Source: a virus | Strand: one strand, 5' to 3' | Virus record (IMG/VR): IMGVR_UViG_3300027973_000044 | Coordinates: 1-64,000 of that record | Length of the DNA stretch: 64,000 bases | Shown here: piece after piece, positions 15,178 through 22,836 of the stretch | How the letters are laid out: each line of letters begins with the position of its first letter | Numbering within the stretch: the first letter of the stretch is position 1 | Notes under the pieces: generated by a model | The model's input: the letters and a program-made list of their open reading frames with translations, nothing else | Database searches by the model: none | Told to the model about the DNA's origin: nothing | Translations under genes and position numbers: made by a program

Positions 15178-15543
15178 ACCATTATTTATATCCTCTGCTT
15201 CTGTTTTTTCAAGGGCTGAAGAAAATTTTTGTGGTGTATAATGATTGTCTTCCTTGGCTTTTTTAGGATCAATAGCATTCTTGTTGAACCCACTAGCAGC
15301 TGCGGGGCCAGAATCCTTATGAACAAAAGCTTTTGCATCAGATCCCTTGGCTGTAATCTTCTTTACATCAATTTTCTTGTCTTTTGCCTCAGGGAAGAAT
15401 GGTAGCTTTGCGCCAGCCTTTTCTTCAACAACATCTGTGGGTTTCTCTGCAGTAACTTCTGTAGCTTTTGCCTTTTCATTGGCTGCTTGCTTCATGGAAG
15501 CGTAAACTGCACCTATATCTTTGATACTATTAACTCTTGTCAT
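14599..15543 (-). CDS. Head/core-associated late protein, long form
   Basis: A 314-residue, low-complexity, charged protein. Residues 1-122 are Lys/Ala/Glu-rich and probably disordered. From residue 123 (MSKSIFDKLYEDVMKDD) the sequence looks like a fresh N-terminus, followed by VTLTLPRDVAQKLHDML, an acidic Glu/Asp/Gly stretch and a Gly/Lys-rich C-terminus. An exact late box lies 7 nt before ATG 15543, and a second one lies inside the gene before the ATG of residue 123 (see the nested entry). It is terminated by a strong hairpin. Location upstream of and divergent from the terminase fits a head-assembly role; the exact function is unknown. Confidence 0.6.
   Translation of the reverse strand: MTRVNSIKDIGAVYASMKQAANEKAKATEVTAEKPTDVVEEKAGAKLPFFPEAKDKKIDVKKITAKGSDAKAFVHKDSGPAAASGFNKNAIDPKKAKEDNHYTPQKFSSALEKTEAEDINNGMSKSIFDKLYEDVMKDDALDLGIQAGPEGEAGDVAGDKVEGGDEVTLTLPRDVAQKLHDMLMNVLGAEVEDKGEEDLGGEDLGGDAGEEDEIQNAEVAEVAGEATAIEELPDSKGQALTSKNNKVHSTVTKAGHGKGGDGKVTDKVGNDGDKGHALVGSGVKGGAPTPVKGKANVVSGVIKGGGKGDQSFFQ
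15183..15190 (-). promoter_or_regulatory. Internal T4-type late promoter box
   Basis: Exact TATAAATA inside the 15543 gene, 5 nt before the in-frame ATG at 15177. Confidence 0.5.
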
Positions 15544-15550
15544 ATATATG

Positions 15551-15558
15551 TATTTATA
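15551..15558 (-). promoter_or_regulatory. T4-type late promoter box
   Basis: Exact TATAAATA on the minus strand, 7 nt before ATG 15543. It forms a divergent pair with the terminase box at 15565. Confidence 0.7.
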
Positions 15559-15564
15559 CTAATT

Positions 15565-15572
15565 GATAAATA
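15565..15572 (+). promoter_or_regulatory. Late promoter box (variant) for terminase
   Basis: GATAAATA, one base from the consensus, 5 nt before the ATG at 15578. Confidence 0.55.
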
Positions 15573-15577
15573 AAAAT

Positions 15578-17284
15578 ATGGCAGACAAGGAAAAATATTA
15601 TCTCGGCAATGAGAGACTGCCCACTCTGGATACCAAGTTTGAGTATACACCAGAGATGATCAGCGAGATAAAGAAATGTAAGAAAAATCTTCTACATTTT
15701 GCAGAAAACTACTTCTTTATCATTAACTTAGATAGGGGAAAAGAGAAGATCAAGCTGTACTCATGTCAAAAACGTGTTCTGAGAAATCTTCGCGACAATC
15801 GATTTATCATATTGTTGTCCAGTCGTCAGAGTGGAAAAACGACACAAATGACAATATATTGTTTGTGGAACGCATGCTTCAATGAAGACCAGCGCATATT
15901 GATTGTGGCAAACAAAGAGCAGACTGCAAAAAATATTTTTAAGAGGGTCAGATTGGCTTATGAAATGTTGCCGAACTTCTTGAAACCTGGTGTGGTGGAG
16001 TATGGGCAGACAAGCATGACACTGACAAATGGGAGTAGCATTGGAATTAGTACAACCAGCAGTGATGCAGGCAGAGGTGATAGTTGCAACTGTCTTGTGT
16101 TGGATGAGTTGGCCTTTATTGATACACACATTGTGGAGAAGTTTTGGGAATCTGTTTATCCTATCATTAGTAGTTCCAAGAAAAGTAAAATTTTTATTGC
16201 AAGCACACCCAACGGTACAGATAATTTGTTTTATCGTCTCTACAAAGGCGCAGAAGAGGGAGACAATAATTGGAAAGCAGAACGAATTGATTGGTGGGAA
16301 ATTCCTGGTCGTGATGAAAAATGGAAAAATGACACAATTAAGACTCTAGGCAGCACGGAAACTTTTGCTCAAGAATTTGGTAATGAATTTTTACATGGTG
16401 GGGAAAGCTCGATCAACGAGTCACTTTACAATACTGCGCTGCGTGACTGTAGAGAACCAGAATTTGTTTTTGATAATGGAAAATATCTGGTGTGGGAAGA
16501 GCCAAAAGAAAATAGATTGTATGCTGCAGGGGTGGACATTAGTGAAGGTGTAAATGAAGCTGCAAGTGTGGTTCAGATTTTAGATATTACCGATCTAACC
16601 AATATTGAACAAGTTGCTGTGTATCACACTCGTGACACAGCTCCATTTGCATTTACTACAAAACTTCTGGAGATTTTGAATCAATGGGGAAGACCGCCAG
16701 TGTGTATCGAGCGAAACAGCTGTGGTGCACAAGTTGTGGAGCAATTGAAATTTACACATGGTTACGAAAATATTGTTTCTTGGGGAGCTAAAGCTGGGGA
16801 TAAAACAGAATTTAAGCGCATTGGCATTTTATCACATACAAACACCAAATATAGAGGCATCACCAATATGCGTTACTGGATCAATGAACTCAAAGTATTT
16901 AAATTTCGTGATATCAACACACTCAAGGAATTCAAAAGTTTCATTCGATATCCAAACAATACATGGGGGGCCCGGCCAGGGAGTGATAGTTGGGATGACC
17001 GCGTCATGTCTTTGGTGTGGGCATTAATTATCCTTGAAAATGAAATCTGTAGCAGATATTATGATGTTATAAAATTGGATGATTGTGATCGACCTCAAGT
17101 GATTAAACCTCTCGATTATGGTATTCGCGGTGTGGTGAGTCCCTTTAGTGTATATTCAAACGAAAAAAATACTGGCATGGAGACTGTGCTCCCTACATTA
17201 TTTGACGGAGAAACTGCAGAAGATGAAATTGAGACTTTGAAGGAGCAGGGCTGGAAGATGCCTGAAGATCCTTTCACAAGATAA
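15578..17284 (+). CDS. gp17: Terminase large subunit, gp17-like
   Basis: A 568-residue packaging motor. The ATPase domain has Walker A SRQSGKTT (82-89) and Walker B CLVLDELAF, followed by the coupling motif ASTPNG. The RNase H-like nuclease domain starts at about residue 310 with GVDISEG and has a late Asp cluster (SDSWDDRVMSL). It translocates DNA into the prohead and cuts the concatemer. I chose ATG 15578 over the in-frame TTG at 15563 because the latter overlaps the late box. Tail tube-like and sheath genes follow, each with its own late box. Confidence 0.92.
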   Translation: MADKEKYYLGNERLPTLDTKFEYTPEMISEIKKCKKNLLHFAENYFFIINLDRGKEKIKLYSCQKRVLRNLRDNRFIILLSSRQSGKTTQMTIYCLWNACFNEDQRILIVANKEQTAKNIFKRVRLAYEMLPNFLKPGVVEYGQTSMTLTNGSSIGISTTSSDAGRGDSCNCLVLDELAFIDTHIVEKFWESVYPIISSSKKSKIFIASTPNGTDNLFYRLYKGAEEGDNNWKAERIDWWEIPGRDEKWKNDTIKTLGSTETFAQEFGNEFLHGGESSINESLYNTALRDCREPEFVFDNGKYLVWEEPKENRLYAAGVDISEGVNEAASVVQILDITDLTNIEQVAVYHTRDTAPFAFTTKLLEILNQWGRPPVCIERNSCGAQVVEQLKFTHGYENIVSWGAKAGDKTEFKRIGILSHTNTKYRGITNMRYWINELKVFKFRDINTLKEFKSFIRYPNNTWGARPGSDSWDDRVMSLVWALIILENEICSRYYDVIKLDDCDRPQVIKPLDYGIRGVVSPFSVYSNEKNTGMETVLPTLFDGETAEDEIETLKEQGWKMPEDPFTR

Positions 17285-17287
17285 ATA
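17280..17287 (+). promoter_or_regulatory. Late promoter box (variant)
   Basis: GATAAATA overlapping the terminase stop, 4 nt before the ATG at 17292. Confidence 0.5.
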
Positions 17288-17291
17288 ACAT

Positions 17292-17879
17292 ATGGCAACC
17301 CCGGTAAACCAAACACCAGTTTTTCAGAGTCCCCTCAACAAGCAGAGGCGGGATAAATTTATATGTGTCTTAACAATACCCAATGTATTGAGAGATGATG
17401 TACGAGCCATAACGAGAAGAAATTCTTCAATTAATTTTGATGCACTACAATTCAGTATATTTGGGGCTGTTGCGCCACCTGTTGAAATACCCCCTGTACA
17501 GATACCATTTTCTGGTCAAACACTCAAGGTCACCTCATACAATAGACCTTCTTTTCCAAGTCTCAAGATAGATTTTACTGTAGACAATCAATTCAACAAT
17601 TATTGGGTCATATACAAATGGCTTGAAGTGTTCAATAATCCCACAATAGGGGTGTTTAGCCCCACTGATCCTGTTGCAGATTCTAGAGCAAATGAATACA
17701 TGACAAATATTACCATATTTGGTTTAGATGAATACAATGAAAAGACAATACAGTTTGACTATATTCGGGCATTTCCAACCACACTTGAAGGTATAAATTA
17801 TAGTGATCGAGATAGTGGCGAGATGGAGTGTAGCTTTCAATTTGCATATCATCAGCTAAAAGTGACACTATTATCATAA
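17292..17879 (+). CDS. Tail tube-like protein (gp19-family paralogue)
   Basis: A 195-residue protein. RDKFICVLTIPNVLRDD, then a beta-rich core with VEIPPVQIPFSGQ and YNRPSFPSLKIDFTVDNQ, resembles the gp19 tube fold found in tube, baseplate-tube and tail-terminator subunits. A second gp19-type gene lies after the sheath (20412), which is the better candidate for the main tube. This copy may be a tube-initiator, tail-end or specialised tube protein. A late box lies directly upstream. Fold assignment is moderate; the specific role is open. Confidence 0.6.
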   Translation: MATPVNQTPVFQSPLNKQRRDKFICVLTIPNVLRDDVRAITRRNSSINFDALQFSIFGAVAPPVEIPPVQIPFSGQTLKVTSYNRPSFPSLKIDFTVDNQFNNYWVIYKWLEVFNNPTIGVFSPTDPVADSRANEYMTNITIFGLDEYNEKTIQFDYIRAFPTTLEGINYSDRDSGEMECSFQFAYHQLKVTLLS

Positions 17880-17914
17880 AAATTATTTTTTTAGTAAAAG
17901 TTAGGTACGACAGA

Positions 17915-17922
17915 TATAAATA
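17915..17922 (+). promoter_or_regulatory. T4-type late promoter box for the sheath unit
   Basis: Exact TATAAATA, 8 nt before the ATG of the 11-codon leader ORF at 17931. Confidence 0.7.
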
Positions 17923-17930
17923 TAAACGAT

Positions 17931-17966
17931 ATGAGTCAAATTTTCCCTGTTGGAGGTACTAGATAA
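17931..17966 (+). CDS. Leader peptide upstream of the tail sheath gene
   Basis: ATG ... TAA encodes MSQIFPVGGTR. The ATG sits 8 nt after an exact late box, so it would be the first codon of the transcript. The last third of the ORF contains GGAGG (17952-17956), the Shine-Dalgarno sequence for the sheath ATG at 17968, 1 nt after the leader stop. Ribosomes entering on the leaderless start would end next to the sheath start, a typical coupling layout. The peptide itself may be only a device for loading ribosomes. Confidence 0.5.
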   Translation: MSQIFPVGGTR

Positions 17967-17967
17967 A

Positions 17968-20385
17968 ATGGCCAGAACTATTCAAAGTCCAGGAGTTGAG
18001 ATTAGAGAAGTCGATCTTACACTGCGACCAGTTGTCAATCAGGGTACTAGTATTTTCATCACTGGGTTTTCCAATCAAGGACCAGTTGACGAAGTTTTAG
18101 AGCCAACAAGCATTAGCGATTTTGAGCAAATATACGGTCTGCCCACCAATGCTGCAGAGCGTTATTTTTATTATACAGTCAAAGCAGCGCTGCAAGCTCC
18201 AATTCAATTGAAACTAACCAGATTGCCTTATGGTGAAGCAAAAGGTGAAGGATTTGAAGCCTGGAGATATAGTGCACTGGCTTATCCTGTTATTGGTCTC
18301 ACTACAAACACAACAGCATTAACATCGAACTACAGCTACTCATTATCTGCTGCCAGTACATATATTCTTGGCAACCCAACACATTTGGAGTTAGATCTCG
18401 ATCAATACCAAGAACTGTTAAACAACAACATCGATTGGTCCAACAACCCATCACTCACAGGTGGCGCTGCTGGTACGAAGTTTAGTTATGATACACTAGG
18501 TCAAGCCGGTTTGGTCATCCTGAATCGTGCACAAACAACTGTCAACAATCGTTTTGAAGGCTATTATGTTGGCTTAACTGACAACAATAACAATAATCCT
18601 GCAACACCTTTTGATGGCATCCTTGGTGTTAATGCCATTGGCAACAGTTCTACTGCTATTAATAGCTACATTGAAGTGCCAACAACTCGCTTGAACTTCA
18701 CATTGAGCGCTACAAAGTTTGGTGATGGGTCAAGTGTCAGTGAGGTGATGGAGAATATTACCAATTATGATCTTGGTAATGCTACATTCTCTGATACACT
18801 CACTCTGGGTATTTTCAAACTACGTCAAAGCGTATTTTCACCAGATGTTATTTCATTGGATTACGTTCTTTCTGAGCGCCATGTGGGTTCGTTAGATTAT
18901 CACAGACAGATTGCCACGGAGACTGGTGGACCTGCAGTCAGCTTCTACCTAGGCACAAATGCTGCTGTATCGCCCAATATCCGTATCCTAGGCAATCCAT
19001 ACGTCACAAACCGTTATCTTGATACATGGTTAGGCAATGATGGCTTACCTGCAAAGAAGGTGAGAATGGCTTCCAACAGTCTTGCTCAACCATTCAGGAC
19101 ACAGGGTTACGTGGACAATCATACCTCTTATGTGACTCGTGTAGGTGCAGCTTCTGGTATGGTAGGGCAAGCAGTTGCTAGACTCGGTACTACAAGCACT
19201 CTTACCCCACTTGGTATCTATACTGATACAATTGTTACAAACAAGAATATCGGCAACTTACCTTCAAAATTAGAGCGTGCATTTGAACTTGTTGAAAACC
19301 CTGATCTATATCCAATTAATCTTGCTCTCGAAGCCGGTTTAGGATCAATCTATGTTGGTGTAACAGAAGAAGCAAACAGAACTGGTACACCTCTATCCGC
19401 TTGTGGTCCTTACATTGATACAACACCGATTAATACATTGAGCGGCTTCTTCACTACAAATAATGAACTGCTCGACAATGATGGATTGCGCATTCGTGCC
19501 AATTACAACGCTGTTGCTAGCATATTTGTCAATCAAGCTCAAAACCAACGCAAAGACTTCATGGTAATTCTTGATGCGTTGAGACACATCTTTGTGCAAG
19601 GTGACAATAACAAAGTCATTACGTCAAAGAAATTGTGGAGTCCCAACGCTGGTGTTGATCCAAATCCTTTTGCACCTGGTTATGTTAATACAAACTTTAG
19701 CCAACACATCTACTGGCCCTTGAGACATCAATACAGCTTATTGAATACCAGCTACGCTTGTACATATGCTACAGTTGCTCAAGTGTTAGATACAGTGAGC
19801 AATCGCCAAGTCTGGGTACCATTCTCTGGATTTGCAGCAGCTGCCATGGGTAATACTGATGCTAACTTCCAGCCTTGGTTTGCACCAGCTGGATTTACAA
19901 GGGGCACTCTGGTTGGTGTGAATGACGTTGGCATCTATCCTAAGATGAAGCAACGTGATCAGCTCTATAAGATCGGGTTGAATCCAGTTCCATTCTTCCC
20001 TGTTGAAGGTTTTGTAATCTTTGGACAAAAGACACTACTAAAGAAACCAAGCGCATTCGATCGTATTAATGTACGCAGATTGTTCTTGAATCTTGAAGTA
20101 GCAACTCGCGATACTGTTAAGTTCTTTATATTTGAACCTAACACATTGTTCACCAGAACGCAAGTTGTAAATGTCTTGACACCTATCTTTGAGAACGCAA
20201 AGAATACTGAAGGGGTTTATGATTACCTCATCATTTGTGATGAGCGCAACAATACACCTGAAGTGATCGATAATAATGAAATGAAGGTAGATATCTATCT
20301 CAAGCCTGTACGTGCTGCAGAGTTTATCTTGGTAAGCTTCTATGCAACTCGCACAAGTCAAAACTTCCAGGAGTTAGTCTCATAA
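17968..20385 (+). CDS. gp18: Tail sheath protein, gp18-like
   Basis: An 805-residue contractile sheath subunit (T4 gp18: 659). The N-terminus IQSPGVEIREVDLTLRP and the C-terminal region with FDRINVRRLFLNLEVA, FIFEPNT and a final SFYATRTSQNF are characteristic of phage sheath proteins; the C-terminal arm takes part in the intersubunit mesh. The extra length lies in the variable central domains, which face outward. Start ATG 17968 has GGAGG 11 nt upstream; the in-frame TTG at 17950 lies inside the leader ORF and is unlikely. The tube gene follows. Confidence 0.92.
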   Translation: MARTIQSPGVEIREVDLTLRPVVNQGTSIFITGFSNQGPVDEVLEPTSISDFEQIYGLPTNAAERYFYYTVKAALQAPIQLKLTRLPYGEAKGEGFEAWRYSALAYPVIGLTTNTTALTSNYSYSLSAASTYILGNPTHLELDLDQYQELLNNNIDWSNNPSLTGGAAGTKFSYDTLGQAGLVILNRAQTTVNNRFEGYYVGLTDNNNNNPATPFDGILGVNAIGNSSTAINSYIEVPTTRLNFTLSATKFGDGSSVSEVMENITNYDLGNATFSDTLTLGIFKLRQSVFSPDVISLDYVLSERHVGSLDYHRQIATETGGPAVSFYLGTNAAVSPNIRILGNPYVTNRYLDTWLGNDGLPAKKVRMASNSLAQPFRTQGYVDNHTSYVTRVGAASGMVGQAVARLGTTSTLTPLGIYTDTIVTNKNIGNLPSKLERAFELVENPDLYPINLALEAGLGSIYVGVTEEANRTGTPLSACGPYIDTTPINTLSGFFTTNNELLDNDGLRIRANYNAVASIFVNQAQNQRKDFMVILDALRHIFVQGDNNKVITSKKLWSPNAGVDPNPFAPGYVNTNFSQHIYWPLRHQYSLLNTSYACTYATVAQVLDTVSNRQVWVPFSGFAAAAMGNTDANFQPWFAPAGFTRGTLVGVNDVGIYPKMKQRDQLYKIGLNPVPFFPVEGFVIFGQKTLLKKPSAFDRINVRRLFLNLEVATRDTVKFFIFEPNTLFTRTQVVNVLTPIFENAKNTEGVYDYLIICDERNNTPEVIDNNEMKVDIYLKPVRAAEFILVSFYATRTSQNFQELVS

Positions 20386-20396
20386 TTAAACCGGAG

Positions 20397-20404
20397 AATA
20401 AATA
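20397..20404 (+). promoter_or_regulatory. Late promoter box (variant)
   Basis: AATAAATA, 7 nt before the ATG at 20412. Confidence 0.45.
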
Positions 20405-20411
20405 ATACATC

Positions 20412-20966
20412 ATGGCTGACGTAAAACAATTAATTTCCGACTTTTATAGAGTAGCTTCCGCGAGAGACTTTCAACGCGATTTTCAATTTCGTGTTCTGAG
20501 CATCACACCCGCAGGCACAACTGTAACATTTGATGAGAATGATCTTGTATATGCAAAAGCAGCAACATTACCTGCTCGTGCCATCAACAATGTTCAAGCC
20601 CGTTACATGGGATTGAATTTCAATCTACCTGGCACAGTCAATTATCCAAACAGTGAAAATTACACATTAACATTCTACAACGATTCTAAGAATAATCTTA
20701 GACAAAAGTTTGAAGATTGGACACGCGATACATTTAATGATGCCAATAGTACTGGTAATTATTTTACACCAACACAAGCTAGCACCATTGATTTGGTTCA
20801 GCTCGACACACAAATGAACAGAGTTGCTCAATATCAACTTGTGGGTGTCAGTATTCGTAATGTTGGTGCAATTGAGTATCCAATCAGTGAAGGCACTGGA
20901 ACAATTATCAGCTTCCCTGTTGGTTTGGCTTATCACTATTTCACACGCAAAGAAGTCAACGATTAA
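20412..20966 (+). CDS. gp19: Tail tube protein, gp19-like
   Basis: A 184-residue protein (T4 gp19: 163). The pattern ASARDFQRDFQFRVLSI, AKAATLPARAINNVQARYMG, TLTFYNDSKNNLRQKFEDW and a C-terminal IRNVGAIEYP with a final beta strand closely follows T4 gp19 (ND...RQKF.DW; .NVG.). It forms the inner tube pushed through the envelope on sheath contraction. It lies directly after the sheath, as in T4. Confidence 0.9.
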   Translation: MADVKQLISDFYRVASARDFQRDFQFRVLSITPAGTTVTFDENDLVYAKAATLPARAINNVQARYMGLNFNLPGTVNYPNSENYTLTFYNDSKNNLRQKFEDWTRDTFNDANSTGNYFTPTQASTIDLVQLDTQMNRVAQYQLVGVSIRNVGAIEYPISEGTGTIISFPVGLAYHYFTRKEVND

Positions 20967-20989
20967 GATAATCGATTCTCCTAACCAGC

Positions 20990-20997
20990 CATAAATA
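20990..20997 (+). promoter_or_regulatory. Late promoter box (variant)
   Basis: CATAAATA, 6 nt before the ATG at 21004. Confidence 0.5.
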
Positions 20998-21003
20998 TAT
21001 CAA

Positions 21004-21957
21004 ATGGCCGGTCTCAATAATCCAATTACTAATGCCTTTCAAGGGCTTACCGATAATGTTATAGGCATTGGCAGAGGTACAAATCCCCTCAGTCAACCGC
21101 AGATAACTAATTTACTTGGATTTAATATACCTGGTGTACCGCTGATCAGTACACGTGATTACTTCTTACTTCAACTTCAAAGCTGGCTGACATCAATACC
21201 ATTGCAAACACAATGGATTGCCATAGTCGATAGCTTTCCCTATGCCTTGAGAAGTGATATTATTCAAGGGCTCGAAAGAACAGATGGTGGCAAGAAAGGT
21301 TTTGATATTGACCAAGCTAAAACATTACTAACGAGTTATCCTTTTCAAAAAGTCATTGGATGTGTATTTGCACAAGGTGCTCAAATCCCCGGTGAAACTT
21401 ATGATACTGCTGATGTGCCAATTGATAATAATAGGGGGTTTGTGCCAGGTATAGTTTCAGGAAATCGCCGCGGATATGCACAAGTACCATTGCAATTGAG
21501 TTTTCTTGAAACCAACACAAGCATTGTTGATTTCGTTTTCCGCCCATGGGTAATGCTGGCCAGCCATTATGGGTTGGTCGCCCGGCCTGGCGATCTTCCT
21601 GGTAGTAAAGATTATTTCAATGTAAAAAGTAACATAACTTTATTGTGTTACACACGTAGCTATCAAAATATAAGTCAGATACCGCGCAAAGTTTTTACCT
21701 TTTATAATGTTACACCCACTCTTATTAACAATATTAATCTTGACTATCAGGATGAACCCACACAGGCAACAGCATATTCTGTCAACTTTACATACACCAA
21801 TTATACCATTCAAAATAGCATGTATTTCCCGTTAGCAGATATCATACAAACAGTTGGCAACGTGACCAATGGCAAATACACACCTGTGGTATCACCATTG
21901 CAGACAACAAACGCTACAAATAGCAATCCACCTCCCAATGTGGCTGGTTTCTTTTAA
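21004..21957 (+). CDS. Putative baseplate tube initiator (gp54-like)
   Basis: A 317-residue protein, close to T4 gp54 (320), which caps the baseplate and seeds the tail tube. The C-terminal half is beta-rich, ending in a pattern QATAYSVNFTYTNYTI, compatible with the gp19-like fold of gp48/gp54. It is followed by a hub-assembly-like protein, a linker protein and a gp48-like cap, the neighbourhood expected for gp54. Direct sequence similarity is faint, so the name is provisional. Confidence 0.5.
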   Translation: MAGLNNPITNAFQGLTDNVIGIGRGTNPLSQPQITNLLGFNIPGVPLISTRDYFLLQLQSWLTSIPLQTQWIAIVDSFPYALRSDIIQGLERTDGGKKGFDIDQAKTLLTSYPFQKVIGCVFAQGAQIPGETYDTADVPIDNNRGFVPGIVSGNRRGYAQVPLQLSFLETNTSIVDFVFRPWVMLASHYGLVARPGDLPGSKDYFNVKSNITLLCYTRSYQNISQIPRKVFTFYNVTPTLINNINLDYQDEPTQATAYSVNFTYTNYTIQNSMYFPLADIIQTVGNVTNGKYTPVVSPLQTTNATNSNPPPNVAGFF

Positions 21958-21977
21958 TTTTTTTTCTAAATTATTAC

Positions 21978-22811
21978 ATGGATTTTTATCTCAATTGTTG
22001 GGTTCCAACGCTCAGTGGATATGCACGAATTTCTGAATTAAAAAATTCACAATTACAAGTATTGTCAAAGTATATTCTTAATGAAGATCATGCAGGCACA
22101 AGCGATTGTTTTGATTTGATATTACAAGACAACTTACAGGACAAAGATGTAATTAAAAATCTTACTAGGTTTGATAAATGGTTTATATTTTGTTTTTTAA
22201 GAGCTACAAATATTTCTCCTGTTGTTTACATTCAATCCGCAACCAAGGACGGGGCACCGTGCAACATTGAATTGCAATTGTTTGATTTGCTTACAAAGCT
22301 TTCTGAGGCTACTCTCTCCTATAGGTCTATTGTGACGATTGAAGATCTAGATTTTAATATCCAAGCATCAAAAAATCTTTTCTCTGGAAATACACTTGCA
22401 GATTCAATTGAATCCATACATGTAAAAGATACAAACACAGTGATTAATGATAAGACTTCATTGCTGCAAGTGGTGAGTGACAACCATGGTATTGCAATTT
22501 TAATTAAAGACCATCTGGCAAAACTGGATCAACAGTCCAATTTTAAGTTAATAGAAAATAGAAACAAGGATATAACCATCAAAGATATACCTGTGAGGCT
22601 ATACGATAATACATTGTTTCTCTTTCTTAGATCAATTTATCTCCCGTTTTGCAGAGGGGTATACGTGAAGCAGTACGATTTAATGAAAAAGTTAAATATT
22701 GATTTTAAGAGCATAAAAGATCTTACTCCTCTAGAAGGAGAAATACTTCTCAATCTTCATAACGAAGCAGAAGCTGACAAGAAATCCAAAAGAAATACAG
22801 ATCGGCATTAA
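21978..22811 (+). CDS. Putative baseplate hub assembly protein (gp26/gp51-like)
   Basis: A 277-residue, mostly helical protein with FYLNCWVPTLSGYARISELK at the N-terminus, followed by a helical region resembling the T4 baseplate-assembly family (gp26 and relatives) that acts during hub building. FDKWFIFCFLRATNISP fits the conserved middle of that family. The C-terminus is basic and polar (ADKKSKRNTDRH). The call rests on weak family resemblance and on location between tube and hub genes. The intergenic stretch before it (21958-21977) is only a T-rich tract. Confidence 0.45.
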   Translation: MDFYLNCWVPTLSGYARISELKNSQLQVLSKYILNEDHAGTSDCFDLILQDNLQDKDVIKNLTRFDKWFIFCFLRATNISPVVYIQSATKDGAPCNIELQLFDLLTKLSEATLSYRSIVTIEDLDFNIQASKNLFSGNTLADSIESIHVKDTNTVINDKTSLLQVVSDNHGIAILIKDHLAKLDQQSNFKLIENRNKDITIKDIPVRLYDNTLFLFLRSIYLPFCRGVYVKQYDLMKKLNIDFKSIKDLTPLEGEILLNLHNEAEADKKSKRNTDRH

Positions 22812-22822
22812 TAGAATTACTG

Positions 22823-22830
22823 TATAAATA
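22823..22830 (+). promoter_or_regulatory. T4-type late promoter box
   Basis: Exact TATAAATA, 6 nt before the ATG at 22837. Confidence 0.7.
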
Positions 22831-22836
22831 TAGTAT

